DNA of 61,688 nt from an uncultured Bacilli bacterium (GCA_934162195.1 CAKPHO010000006.1:1-61688); one strand, 5' to 3'; shown: positions 17,389 through 25,868, counted from the stretch's first letter. The notes: generated from the letters alone by a model not told the origin. A program made the numbers and translations.

Positions 17389-18681
17389 ATGTTAAAAAAG
17401 ATTGTTTTACCAGCGGATACTTATGTTGTTGTTAATAAAACGATACTTAGTGATCAAGATCGTAAATTATTATCAATGCTATATCAACCAATTATAGGTT
17501 CAGTCGCAACTAATTTATATTTTTCTTTGTGGTCAAACCTAGATAGAAGTGAAATCATATCTACAGAATATACTCATCACTATTTAATGGCTAACATGCA
17601 ACTAAATTTAGATGAAATAATAGAAGCAAGAGAAAGATTAGAAGGTATTGGTTTATTAAAAGTATTTTTACAAGAAGGAAATATAAATAGATATATTTAT
17701 GAATTATTTTCTCCAGTTTCTGCGTATGAATTTTTTAATAATCCTATTTTAAATACAGCTTTTTATAGTAATGTAGGTAAAGAAGAATATGATAAGATAG
17801 TTTCTTATTTTGAAATACCTAGATTAAATACAAAAGACTACGAGGAAATAACTTGTTCTTTTCATGAAATATTTTATTCTTGTGCTTTAACACCAATTGA
17901 AAATAAAAATAACATTAAGAGATTAAATAGGTTAGGTTTAAATTTTGTTCCAAAGATTGATTTAAATAATATTTTATCAATGATTCCAGAAGAAATGTTA
18001 AATCTTAAAGGGTTAACTAGAGAAACTAGAGAATTTTTATATAAAATATCTTATATTTATGATTTAGATGATGAGGAATTTGGATCGGTTATTAGAAACT
18101 CTATTAATGAAAGACATTTAATTGATAAAAAAATGGTAAGAGATAATTGTAGAAAATATTATAGTTTTGAAAACAGTGGTAAATTACCAAGTTTAGTGTT
18201 TAGAAATCAACCAGAATATTTAAGAAAACCTGTTGGTGATATTTCTAAACGTGCTAAAGCAATTTATAATTTTGAGACATTGTCTCCATATGATTTTTTA
18301 ACATATAAAAATAATAATACTAAACCATCTAAACTTGATTTATCTATATTAGAAATGTTATTAATTGATTATAATTTAAATCCTGGGGTAGTTAATGTTT
18401 TAATAGATTATGTTCTTAAGATAAATAATAATAAACTAGTTAAAAATTTTGTTGAAGCAATAGCAACTCAATGGAAAAGAAGTAAAATAGAAACGGTTGA
18501 AGAGGCTATGAAAATAGCTGAGAAAGAATTTAAATCTAAATCAAAGGTAACAACTAATGTTTCAAAGTCAAAACGAGTATTAGAAGAAAAACCAGAATGG
18601 TTTGATAAAAATATTGAAGTAAAAGAAGTTAGTGAAGAAGAAGAAAAAGCTTTTAAAGAAAGACTTAAAAATATAAAGTAG
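17389..18681 (+). CDS. dnaB: Replication initiation and membrane attachment protein DnaB
   Basis: A 430-residue protein of the Bacillota DnaB/DnaD family (not the helicase). The N-terminal winged-helix part (LLSMLYQPIIGSVATNLYFSL) and the C-terminal DnaB/DnaD domain (SILEMLLIDYNLNPGVVNVLIDYV) are both present, followed by a charged tail. It works with DnaD and DnaI to load the replicative helicase at oriC and restart sites. dnaI follows 7 bases later. Confidence 0.9.
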   Translation: MLKKIVLPADTYVVVNKTILSDQDRKLLSMLYQPIIGSVATNLYFSLWSNLDRSEIISTEYTHHYLMANMQLNLDEIIEARERLEGIGLLKVFLQEGNINRYIYELFSPVSAYEFFNNPILNTAFYSNVGKEEYDKIVSYFEIPRLNTKDYEEITCSFHEIFYSCALTPIENKNNIKRLNRLGLNFVPKIDLNNILSMIPEEMLNLKGLTRETREFLYKISYIYDLDDEEFGSVIRNSINERHLIDKKMVRDNCRKYYSFENSGKLPSLVFRNQPEYLRKPVGDISKRAKAIYNFETLSPYDFLTYKNNNTKPSKLDLSILEMLLIDYNLNPGVVNVLIDYVLKINNNKLVKNFVEAIATQWKRSKIETVEEAMKIAEKEFKSKSKVTTNVSKSKRVLEEKPEWFDKNIEVKEVSEEEEKAFKERLKNIK

Positions 18682-18688
18682 GTGAAGT

Positions 18689-19609
18689 ATGAAAAATATT
18701 AATTTAGAACTTAGTGATATGGGATTCAAAGAAAAAATGAATAATCAACTAGAAAAGTATTATAATGAAGCTTTAAAAGATGAAGATTTTAAATTATTGG
18801 TAGAAAAAATTAAATTACCAAAGGAAAAATTAATTAAATATACTTCAACACTCGAATCTTGTTCAAAAAATTATGCAAGATGTTTAAAATGTAAAGGGAT
18901 TTTAGAATGTCCTTATAAAATAGAAGGGTATTCATATTTACCTAAGATTGTAGATAATGAATTAGAGTTTTCATATCAACCATGTAAATTTAAAAAGAAG
19001 TTGGAAGAAAAAAATAAGCATTTACAAAATATTTATTTGTTTGATGTTCCAAAGGAAATAAAAGAAGCAAGTATTGACAAAATCTATATGAAAGATGCCA
19101 ATAGATTTGAAATAATAGAATGGATTCATATTTTTATCAACAACTATGATAAAAAAGATCCTAAAAAAGGTTTATATTTGTCAGGATCGTTTGGTTCTGG
19201 AAAAACATATTTGGTAGCATCAATGTTTAATGAACTTGCTAAGAATGGTGTTAAAAGTGCCATTGTTTATTGGCCAGAATTCTTAAGAGATTTAAAAACA
19301 TCTTTTCAAACTGATTTTAAAGAGAAATTTGAATTTATTAAAAAAGTTGAATTACTTTTAATTGATGATATAGGTGCAGAAAGTACAACCTCTTGGAGTA
19401 GAGATGAGATTTTAGGTCCTATTTTGCAATATCGTATGCAAGAAAAATTAACAACTTTTTTCACCTCAAATCTAGATTTAAATGCTTTGGAAGAACATCT
19501 TGCTAATAGTAAAGATGGAGTAGAAGAAATAAAAGCTAAAAGAATTATTGAAAGAATTAATCAACTAACTGAGAATAAAACAATGATTAGCAAAAACTTA
19601 CGTAAATAA
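18689..19609 (+). CDS. dnaI: Primosomal helicase loader DnaI
   Basis: A 306-residue AAA+ ATPase with a cysteine-containing N-terminal helicase-binding domain (CLKCKGILECPYK), Walker A SGSFGSGKTYL, Walker B LLIDDIG and sensor 1 FFTSNLD. It loads the DnaC-type replicative helicase. It follows dnaB in one operon and has GTAGGTGAAGT as ribosome site. A prepilin leader begins at the stop codon. Confidence 0.92.
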   Translation: MKNINLELSDMGFKEKMNNQLEKYYNEALKDEDFKLLVEKIKLPKEKLIKYTSTLESCSKNYARCLKCKGILECPYKIEGYSYLPKIVDNELEFSYQPCKFKKKLEEKNKHLQNIYLFDVPKEIKEASIDKIYMKDANRFEIIEWIHIFINNYDKKDPKKGLYLSGSFGSGKTYLVASMFNELAKNGVKSAIVYWPEFLRDLKTSFQTDFKEKFEFIKKVELLLIDDIGAESTTSWSRDEILGPILQYRMQEKLTTFFTSNLDLNALEEHLANSKDGVEEIKAKRIIERINQLTENKTMISKNLRK

Positions 19610-19612
19610 TCA

Positions 19613-19806
19613 TTGACACCACAAACAATAATATTGTATACTTAATACAGTAAAGGGTAGTGATAGTATGGTTAATATAACTTCAAAAATAATAGCAAAA
19701 ACACCAACCTGGGGGGGGGGTATTTAATCATACTATAGTATTAAATGAAAAAGAAAACACAAAGTTTCTAGACTTTTTAGTAGTCTAGATTTCTTTGTGT
19801 TTTTTG
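19613..19806 (+). promoter_or_regulatory. Prepilin leader element, copy L1 (with G10 tract)
   Basis: TTGACA (19613-19618), 18 bases, TATACT (19637-19642). The RNA would contain AGTATGGTTAA (about 19666-19676) able to pair with TTAATCATACT downstream, a G10 tract at 19711-19720, and a strong terminator with stem halves ACACAAAG-TTTCTAGAC and GTCTAGA-TT-TCTTTGTGT (about 19757-19800) plus T tract. The same elements occur at 24184 and 51317, always ahead of a prepilin gene, so this is a repeated attenuator-like leader. Between it and the gene lie a palindrome ACACAAATGTGT and a second possible -10 (TATAAT, 19900-19905) not seen in the other copies. Confidence 0.7.
19668..19727 (+). CDS. Leader reading frame L1, closed early by G10
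   Basis: ATG preceded by GTGATAGT opens a frame of 19 codons (MVNITSKIIAKTPTWGGGI) ending at TAA right after the G tract. With nine G it would continue as ...FNHTI...KENTKFLDFLVV and stop at TAG (about 19786-19788) inside the terminator stem, as the ORFs in leaders L2 and L3 do. The reading frame may serve as a phase-variable leader peptide. Translation is not proven. Confidence 0.4.
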   Translation: MVNITSKIIAKTPTWGGGI

Positions 19807-19936
19807 CTAGGCCTTTATAAGAAAGGGGTTGTTGTATAAGTACACAAATGTGTCGAAAACATGTATTATGACTAGATGTTTATAATAAAAAAAATAGGGT
19901 ATAATTAAAATGTAAATCATAAGGGAGGTAAAAAAG

Positions 19937-21004
19937 ATGAAAAAAAGAGGATTCACTTTAATAGAGTTACTAGCGGTAATAGTAGTATTAGCAATAATAG
20001 CACTAATCGCAACACCAATAGTAATGAATACAATAAAAAGATCAAAGAAAGGAGCAGCTGAGAGAAGTGCAGATAGCTACATCAAACAAGTAGAGACAGC
20101 AGTAGCAGAAGAACGACTAAGCAAAAATGAAGTACTAGAAGGCGAATATCAAATAACAAGTGATGGAAATCTATGTAGAGATAAAAGTGCAAGTTGTTCA
20201 GATGATAACAAAATAAAAATTGAAATGAGTGGAACAAAACCAACATCAGGGAAAATAAAGATAACAAATGGAAGTGTTGATCAAACATCATCAAGTATGA
20301 CAATAGAAGATTATACTGTTTCATATAATTCTACTAAGAAAACATATGAAGCAACTGAGAAAGGAAGTACAACTACTGCACTTTGTACAGCTAATACAGC
20401 TAAAGCATCAGCGTTAATTTGGGGTCAAAATGGTGCTCCTTATGAAGAATCATCATATACAAGAGAGGAAGTAGGATTATTAGCAAGTGCATCAGGAGCT
20501 TATATTCCAGGAGTAGCATATACATGTGAATTAGGAGATAATGAATCAAATATATTCTATGTATTAGAAGAAAATGGAGATAATGTATCGCTAATAGCAG
20601 GATTCAATTTAGGAGAACCAGTAGCATGGTGTAAATCAGGTAGTGATAGTTCTTGCGCTGCAGATGGAGCAAAAGCTGCATTAAAAGAAAGAACTTCAGG
20701 ATGGACAAAGTTAACAGAAACTCAAATAAGTTTGCCAACAGCAATTCAAATAACCACAGTTTCTGGAATAACATTTGACGAAAGTTCTACTTCAAGTATA
20801 TCAGGATTACCAACATGGTTAAAGAGTTATACAAAATTTACTTCAAATACGTATGGCTATTGGACATCAACTCCTAATGCGTCTAATTCTTCCTATGTGT
20901 GGGCTGAGTACTATGACGGTTCTTTAAATATGACCGGTGTTGACTATGATTATGGTCGTGGTGTACGCCCAGTTATAACTATATCTAAAGCACAATTAAG
21001 ATAA
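19937..21004 (+). CDS. Prepilin-like surface protein with variable C-terminus (copy 3)
   Basis: A 355-residue protein starting MKKRG-FTLIELLAV, the prepilin peptidase site and hydrophobic helix. Residues to about 140 are almost identical to copies 2 and 5; the rest is distinct and holds VAYTCELGD, a FYVLEENGDNVSLI motif shared with copy 5, and the ending YWTSTPNASNSSYVWAEYYD, then GRGVRPVIT. Four cysteines in the C-terminal part suggest disulfides. It follows leader L1 and has GGGAGGT as ribosome site. By family it is a membrane-inserted pseudopilin exposed outside. Confidence 0.85.
   Translation: MKKRGFTLIELLAVIVVLAIIALIATPIVMNTIKRSKKGAAERSADSYIKQVETAVAEERLSKNEVLEGEYQITSDGNLCRDKSASCSDDNKIKIEMSGTKPTSGKIKITNGSVDQTSSSMTIEDYTVSYNSTKKTYEATEKGSTTTALCTANTAKASALIWGQNGAPYEESSYTREEVGLLASASGAYIPGVAYTCELGDNESNIFYVLEENGDNVSLIAGFNLGEPVAWCKSGSDSSCAADGAKAALKERTSGWTKLTETQISLPTAIQITTVSGITFDESSTSSISGLPTWLKSYTKFTSNTYGYWTSTPNASNSSYVWAEYYDGSLNMTGVDYDYGRGVRPVITISKAQLR
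20868..20975 (+). other. Candidate variable region of prepilin copy 3
   Basis: Starts with TATTGGACATCAACTCC and ends with GTACGCCCAGTTATAAC, bracketing codons mostly of NNT/NNC type that code for Asn, Ser, Tyr, Asp and Gly. It aligns with the C-terminal segments of copies 2, 4 and 5, but intervening codons are different in each. Confidence 0.35.
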
Positions 21005-21008
21005 AATA

Positions 21009-21041
21009 TGAAATCATGGATGAAAGTTCATGATTTTTTTC
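21009..21041 (+). terminator. Terminator of prepilin copy 3
   Basis: AAATCATG / CATGATTT hairpin with a T tract. Confidence 0.7.
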
Positions 21042-21090
21042 TTTGAAAAAAAGGAAATAGAAAAGTTATCTCGTATATTAAAAGTAGGAG

Positions 21091-21981
21091 GTGATAATTA
21101 TAAATTACTATAAAGAAATAAAACAAGAATTAGTAAATAATGAGATAACAAAAAGAGTAAAAAATTATAGTAAAAATAAAAGTGATTTAAATACTTATTA
21201 TAATGTGGGTAAGTTGTTGTCAGAAGCAGGCAAACATTACGGCGAAGGTATTATTAAAGAGTATTCAAGGAGATTAACTAATGAATTGGGCAAAGGATAT
21301 GGCATATCAAATTTAAAGAATATGAGAAAGTTTTATGTTATTACAAAAAGCCAATCACTGAATGGCCTTTTGACATGGACACATTATTGTTTACTTTTAT
21401 CTTTAAATAATACTAATAAAATTAATTACTATATTAAAATAACCGAACAACAAAACTTGTCAGTAAGACAATTAAGAGAAAGAATAAAAAATAAAGAATA
21501 TGAAAGATTAGATGATAAGACAAAAGAAAAGTTAATAAATAATGAAGAATCTAAGGTAAATGATTTAATAAAAAATCCCATTTTAATTAAGAATAGTTAT
21601 GATTATAAAGAGATATCTGAGAAGATATTACAAAAATTAATATTAGAAGATATGCCTAGCTTTATGAAGGAACTAGGGGAAGGTTTTAGTTTTGTAGATA
21701 ATGAATATAAAATCAAGCTAGGAGATAGATATAACTATATAGATTTATTACTCTATAATATAAACTTCAATTGTTATGTAGTAATTGAATTGAAAATAAC
21801 AGAGTTAAAAAAAGAACATATAGGACAAATAGAAACATATATGAATTATATAGATAAGAATATAAAAAGAATAGAACAAGATAAAACGATAGGAATAATT
21901 ATATGTAAAAAAGATAATAAGTTTATAATGGAATACTGCAGTGATGATAGAATATATCAAAGAATGTATGAGTTAGTGTAA
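21091..21981 (+). CDS. YhcG-type PD-(D/E)XK nuclease (DUF1016)
   Basis: A 296-residue protein with the DUF1016 N-terminal helical domain (YYNVGKLLSEAGKHYGEGIIKEYSR, then GYGISNLKNMRKFY) and a C-terminal nuclease core with Asp in YIDLLLYN and ELK in VVIELKI. These YhcG/PDDEXK proteins often travel with mobile or defence regions; the target is unknown. The GTG at 21091 lies inside the AGGAGGTGAT ribosome site, so true initiation may be at ATA 21100, seven bases after AGGAGGT, the same geometry as infC here. Several A-rich codons resemble the prepilin genes. Confidence 0.85.
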   Translation: MIIINYYKEIKQELVNNEITKRVKNYSKNKSDLNTYYNVGKLLSEAGKHYGEGIIKEYSRRLTNELGKGYGISNLKNMRKFYVITKSQSLNGLLTWTHYCLLLSLNNTNKINYYIKITEQQNLSVRQLRERIKNKEYERLDDKTKEKLINNEESKVNDLIKNPILIKNSYDYKEISEKILQKLILEDMPSFMKELGEGFSFVDNEYKIKLGDRYNYIDLLLYNINFNCYVVIELKITELKKEHIGQIETYMNYIDKNIKRIEQDKTIGIIICKKDNKFIMEYCSDDRIYQRMYELV

Positions 21982-21998
21982 AAAAATACTTAAACTAA

Positions 21999-22235
21999 TT
22001 GACAAAATAATGATAAGTGGTAAAATATCATTAGATGCAAAGATTAAGACATGATTATATAAGACTGTTTTAGAGCAAGTTAGGGATGATGGAAGCCTAA
22101 CAAATAAGTTATATAATTACTACTTATGAGCAGAACTCGAAAGATGTTTCCGGTAATTCCGTTATCATAAATTAAGATACAAGGTAGGATGGTACCGCGT
22201 TTATACGCTCCTTAAAATATTTAAGGAGTTTTTTT
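21999..22235 (+). promoter_or_regulatory. Threonyl T-box riboswitch
   Basis: A promoter (TTGACA 21999-22004, 16 bases, TAAAAT 22021-22026) is followed by a structured leader. It contains the T-box sequence AGGATGGTACCGCG (about 22187-22199) and a terminator with CTCCTTAAA (22208-22216) pairing with TTTAAGGAG (22220-22228) and seven T. Arms with TTATATAA on both sides bring TAATTACTAC into a loop, giving a plausible ACU (Thr) specifier. Uncharged tRNA-Thr would prevent termination and allow thrS expression. The 3' arm of the terminator contains AAGGAG, the ribosome site of the next gene. Confidence 0.85.
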
Positions 22236-22436
22236 GTGAAAAAGAATAAAGAGTATTATAAAAAACAATTGTTAGATATAAGACTTAAGATAGCGTTTCT
22301 TCCTTTGAGTGAAAGAGAGAAATTAAATCATCCTTATTACCAAGAATTAAAAGAAGTAAAACATGAATATACAAAGTTCTTGTTTGAAGAAATTGAAAAG
22401 GAGAATGAAGAAAATGATAAACATAAAAGAAGATGA
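22236..22436 (+). CDS. Small charged helical protein between T-box and thrS
   Basis: A 66-residue frame from GTG, with AAGGAG (22223-22228) seven bases upstream inside the T-box terminator. The product is predicted to be mostly charged helix (Glu, Lys) with one motif LPLSEREKLNHPYYQELKEV. It matches no family I know and is not a relic of the missing TGS domain of ThrRS. It overlaps thrS by 23 bases, so its translation may assist thrS initiation. It may be a coupling ORF rather than a functional protein. Confidence 0.55.
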   Translation: MKKNKEYYKKQLLDIRLKIAFLPLSEREKLNHPYYQELKEVKHEYTKFLFEEIEKENEENDKHKRR

Positions 22437-24171
22437 AAAATTAAACATTTTAAACCATAGTTGTGCACATTTAATGGCTCAAGCTGTTAAACATTTATAT
22501 CCACAAGCTAAATTTTGGGTAGGTCCTGTAATTGAAGATGGATTTTATTATGATATTGATTTAGGTGATGCAGTAATAAAAGAAGAAGATTTACCTTTAA
22601 TTGAAAAAGAAATGAAAAAAATTAGTAAAGATGGAAAAAGAATTGTTAGACATGAAATAACTAAGGAAGAAGCTTTAGAACAGTTTAAAGATGATCCATA
22701 TAAAATAGATTTAATTAGTAGAATGGATGAAGATGATACTGTTATTTCGTGTTATACTCAAGGGGATTTTACAGATTTATGTAGAGGACCACATGTAGAA
22801 ACAGTTAAACTTTTAAAACATTTTAAATTATTAAAGACTAGTGGAGCTTATTGGAAAGGTGACTCTAAAAATAAAATGCTTCAAAGAATATATGGTATTT
22901 GTTTTGAAACAGAAGAGGACTTAAACAAATATTTAGAATTCTTAGAAGAAGCAAAAAGTAGAGACCATAGAAAAATAGGTAAAGACTTAGAAATATTTAT
23001 GTCAGACGATTTAGTTGGTAGAGGACTTCCAATGTTTTTACCAAATGGATATATTATTTGGCAAGAGTTAGAAAACTATATTAAAGAAAAAGAAAGAAAA
23101 TTAAATTATTTACATGTTTTAACTCCTTGTGTAGGAAATGTTGAACTTTATAAAACTTCAGGTCACTGGGATCACTATAAAGAAAATATGTTTCCTGCTA
23201 TGGAAGTTGATGGTGAGTCATTTGTTTTAAGACCAATGAACTGTCCACATCACATGATGATATATGCTAACAAGTTACATTCTTATAAAGACTTACCAAT
23301 TAGAATTGGTGAAATTGCTCATGACTTTAGATACGAAGCTAGTGGTGCTGTTAAAGGTATTGAAAGAGGAAGACATTTTTGTCAAAATGATGCCCATTTA
23401 TTTGTTACTCCAGAACAAATAAAATCAGAATTTAAAAGTGTTGTTGATTTAATATTTGATGTTTATAAAGATTTTAATATTACTGATTATAGATGTGTAT
23501 TATCTCTAAGAGATCCTGAAGATAAAGAAAAGTATCATCCAGATGATGAAATGTGGAATAAAGCAGAGAATGAACTTCGTGAAGTATTAAATGAATTAGG
23601 AATTGAGTATACTGAGGAAATAGGTGAAGCTGCATTCTATGGACCTAAATTAGATGTTAATGTTAAACCTGCCATTGGTAATGAAATTACTCTTTCAACA
23701 TGTCAATTAGATTTTTGTTTACCAGCTAAATTTAATTTAAAATATGTTGATAAAGATGGCGTTAAGAAAACTCCAGTAGTACTTCATAGAGCAATACTTG
23801 GTTCATTAGATAGATTTATGGCATATATTTTAGAAGAAACAAAAGGAGCTTTACCAACTTGGCTTTCTCCAGTTCAAATTAAAGTAATTCCTGTCAATAA
23901 TGAATATCATTTAGAGTATTCTAAAAAAATATATGAATTATTAAAACAAAATAATATTAGAGTAGAATTAGACGATCGAGAAGAAAAACTTTCATATCGT
24001 ATGAGAGAAAGTCAAACTCATAAAGTACCATTTACTTTGATTATTGGAGATAAAGAAAAAGAAAATAATTCTATTAGTTATCGTAGATTTGGAACTAATG
24101 AAACTGTTAGTATATCAACAAATGAATTTGTTAATATGATTAAAGAGGTTATAGCAAAGAAAGAGGGATAA
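22414..24171 (+). CDS. thrS: Threonyl-tRNA synthetase lacking the TGS domain
   Basis: About 585 residues from the ATG at 22414, ten bases after AAGGAG. Editing-domain motifs HSCAHLMAQAV and a later SCYTQGDFTDLCRGPHV are followed by the class II catalytic core (VLRPMNCPHHMMIY, RIGEIAHDFRYEASG, RGRHFCQNDAHLF, and LGSLDRFMAYILEE) and an anticodon-binding domain. Most bacterial ThrRS have about 640 residues and an N-terminal TGS domain; here the protein starts directly at the editing domain. Expression is controlled by the T-box upstream. Confidence 0.95.
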   Translation: MINIKEDEKLNILNHSCAHLMAQAVKHLYPQAKFWVGPVIEDGFYYDIDLGDAVIKEEDLPLIEKEMKKISKDGKRIVRHEITKEEALEQFKDDPYKIDLISRMDEDDTVISCYTQGDFTDLCRGPHVETVKLLKHFKLLKTSGAYWKGDSKNKMLQRIYGICFETEEDLNKYLEFLEEAKSRDHRKIGKDLEIFMSDDLVGRGLPMFLPNGYIIWQELENYIKEKERKLNYLHVLTPCVGNVELYKTSGHWDHYKENMFPAMEVDGESFVLRPMNCPHHMMIYANKLHSYKDLPIRIGEIAHDFRYEASGAVKGIERGRHFCQNDAHLFVTPEQIKSEFKSVVDLIFDVYKDFNITDYRCVLSLRDPEDKEKYHPDDEMWNKAENELREVLNELGIEYTEEIGEAAFYGPKLDVNVKPAIGNEITLSTCQLDFCLPAKFNLKYVDKDGVKKTPVVLHRAILGSLDRFMAYILEETKGALPTWLSPVQIKVIPVNNEYHLEYSKKIYELLKQNNIRVELDDREEKLSYRMRESQTHKVPFTLIIGDKEKENNSISYRRFGTNETVSISTNEFVNMIKEVIAKKEG

Positions 24172-24183
24172 TCTCTTTTAGGG

Positions 24184-24373
24184 TTGACAAAAATAAAAAT
24201 AAAATTGTATACTTAGTATAGTAAAGGACAGTGGTAGTATGGTTAAAGTGTTATCTAAAAAATTAGTAAAAACACCAACCCTGGTATTGTTTAACCATAC
24301 TATAAAATTAAATAAAAAAGAAAACACAAAGTTTCTAGACTTATTTGTAGTCTAGATTTCTTTATGTTTTTTT
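24184..24373 (+). promoter_or_regulatory. Prepilin leader element, copy L2
   Basis: TTGACA (24184-24189), 18 bases, TATACT (24208-24213). AGTATGGTTAAA (about 24237-24248) pairs perfectly with TTTAACCATACT (24289-24300), enclosing about 40 bases; a terminator with TTTCTAGAC / GTCTAGA and flanking ACAAAG / CTTTATGT follows. No G tract is present in this copy: the equivalent site reads CCCTGGTATTG. The sequence after the terminator (TTGTTGTATCTTTACAAA) is shared with copy L3. Confidence 0.7.
24239..24355 (+). CDS. Leader reading frame L2, 38 codons
   Basis: ATG behind AGTGGTAGT opens a 38-codon frame beginning MVKVLSKKLVKTPTLVLF and continuing NHTIKLNKKENTKFLDLFVV. It stops at TAG within the 3' arm of the terminator stem. 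A ribosome reaching this stop would cover the 5' arm and block the terminator. Start, length and residues NHTI and KENT are shared with leader L3, and with L1 if that copy had nine G. It may be a leader peptide; similarity forced by RNA structure is the alternative. Confidence 0.4.
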   Translation: MVKVLSKKLVKTPTLVLFNHTIKLNKKENTKFLDLFVV

Positions 24374-24423
24374 GTTGTATCTTTACAAAATAAAGTAAAT
24401 CTAAATGAAAGAAGGAAGAGATT

Positions 24424-25836
24424 ATGAAATTAAAAAACAAATATGGATTTACACTAATAGAATTACTAGCGGTAATAGTAGTATTAGCAATCATCGCATT
24501 AATAGCAACGCCAATAGTAATGAATACAATTAAGAATGCGAAGAAAGGGGCAGCCGAAAGAAGTGCAGATAATTATATTGATGCGGTAGAAACAGCAGTA
24601 GCAACCGAAAGACTTGAAGGAAACATCTTAGAAGGTGAATATATAATTCAACCAGATGGTAATTTATGCCCAGTATCAGGATGTGGAGAAGATGATAAAG
24701 ACAAAATTATTGTTGAGATGGAAGGAAATAAGCCAACATCAGGGACTATAACAATAAGCAATGGTCAAGTAACAAATGAATCAACAATGACAATAGGAGA
24801 ATATGATGTAAGTTATGATGAAACAACAAAGAAATATACTGCCACAAAATTAGAAACATATTCTATAAAATATAATCTAACAAATGTAAGTGGAGATAAT
24901 AGTAATGGATCAAGTATAACAACAAAAGATGTAAAGACATTAAATTTTACAGCAAATAAAGGATATCGTTTACCAGAAGGAGTAACAGTAAGTGGAGCAA
25001 CAAGTGTATGGAATAAAGAAACAGGAACATTGATACTATCAAAAGCAACAGGAGATGTGACTGTAACAATAGTAGGAGAAGAAATACCCCTTTATAAAAA
25101 TGGAGAGGTAGTATATTTTAATGTAACAACAGGAGAAAAATGTTCAAATTATACAGAAGCACAAAGTAATACAGGAACAAAGAGTGGATGTATGAAATTC
25201 TATGTTTTTAATGATGATGGGAAAGATACAGTAAATTTAATTTTAGACCATAATACAACAGCAACAGTAGCATGGAATAAGACATATAAAAATGATAGTG
25301 GTAGCATAACCAATGCTAAAGGTCCAAAAGAAGTATTAGACAAATTAAAAAGTGATACATCATCGTGGAAAGGGACGGAAACGCCATCAAATTATACAAT
25401 GGATCAAACAGGACAAACAAGCAATGCAAAATATACAATAGATTATAGTAGTTATAAAGCAAGATTAATAACAGCTAATGAGATTGCCCAAATAACTGGA
25501 AATACAACATGGGATGAAAAAATATCAACTTCAGTATTTTATTTTGATACAAACACATCTACTGCAAGTACAACATGTAAAAGTGGAAACACAACAGGAT
25601 GTAAATATGGATGGTTATATGATAGAACAGCGACAGATTGTACAAAATATGGATGTTTAAATAATTCAGATGTATCTACAGATGGATATTGGACAGCCTC
25701 TTCTGTTGGTAGTGTGTCTAATTACGCTTGGTTTGTGAGAAGTGATGGTTTTATGGAGGGGTTAGGCTACGTTGTTATGCCGAACCAAAATGGCGTTCGC
25801 CCAGTTATAGAAGTGTTAAGGACAAAATTAAGTTAA
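24424..25836 (+). CDS. Prepilin-like surface protein with variable C-terminus (copy 4)
   Basis: A 470-residue protein, the longest of the family here, starting MKLKNKYG-FTLIELLAV. Its N-terminal half is related to, but more diverged from, copies 2, 3 and 5. Residues about 143-220 form an extra beta-rich insert (YSIKYNLTNVSGDN...VTVTIVGEE) absent from the others. The following domain closely matches copy 2 (KCSNYTE.QSNTGTKSGCMKFY) and ends YWTASSVGSVSNYAWFVRSD then NGVRPVIEV. It sits behind leader L2, directly after thrS. Confidence 0.85.
   Translation: MKLKNKYGFTLIELLAVIVVLAIIALIATPIVMNTIKNAKKGAAERSADNYIDAVETAVATERLEGNILEGEYIIQPDGNLCPVSGCGEDDKDKIIVEMEGNKPTSGTITISNGQVTNESTMTIGEYDVSYDETTKKYTATKLETYSIKYNLTNVSGDNSNGSSITTKDVKTLNFTANKGYRLPEGVTVSGATSVWNKETGTLILSKATGDVTVTIVGEEIPLYKNGEVVYFNVTTGEKCSNYTEAQSNTGTKSGCMKFYVFNDDGKDTVNLILDHNTTATVAWNKTYKNDSGSITNAKGPKEVLDKLKSDTSSWKGTETPSNYTMDQTGQTSNAKYTIDYSSYKARLITANEIAQITGNTTWDEKISTSVFYFDTNTSTASTTCKSGNTTGCKYGWLYDRTATDCTKYGCLNNSDVSTDGYWTASSVGSVSNYAWFVRSDGFMEGLGYVVMPNQNGVRPVIEVLRTKLS
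25686..25812 (+). other. Candidate variable region of prepilin copy 4
   Basis: From TATTGGACAGCCTCTTCT to GGCGTTCGCCCAGTTATA. Both boundary segments nearly match copy 2, but the codons between differ at most sites, concentrating replacement change in this patch while the rest of the domain is conserved. Confidence 0.4.
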
Positions 25837-25840
25837 CATT

Positions 25841-25868
25841 TAAAATCATGAATTTTCATGATTTTTTT
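25841..25868 (+). terminator. Terminator of prepilin copy 4
   Basis: AATCATGAA / TTCATGATT hairpin with seven T. Confidence 0.75.

Noticed and set aside
19666..19740. Invertible DNA segment bounded by AGTATGGTTA and TAACCATACT
   Set aside because: The enclosed segment is only about 45 bases and contains no promoter. RNA pairing explains the inverted repeat better. No recombinase gene is near.
19613..19806. Cyclic-di-GMP (GEMM) riboswitch as explanation of the prepilin leaders
   Set aside because: Such riboswitches often precede pilin genes, but the conserved GEMM core motifs are not present. The visible elements are a simple long-range stem, an ORF and a terminator.
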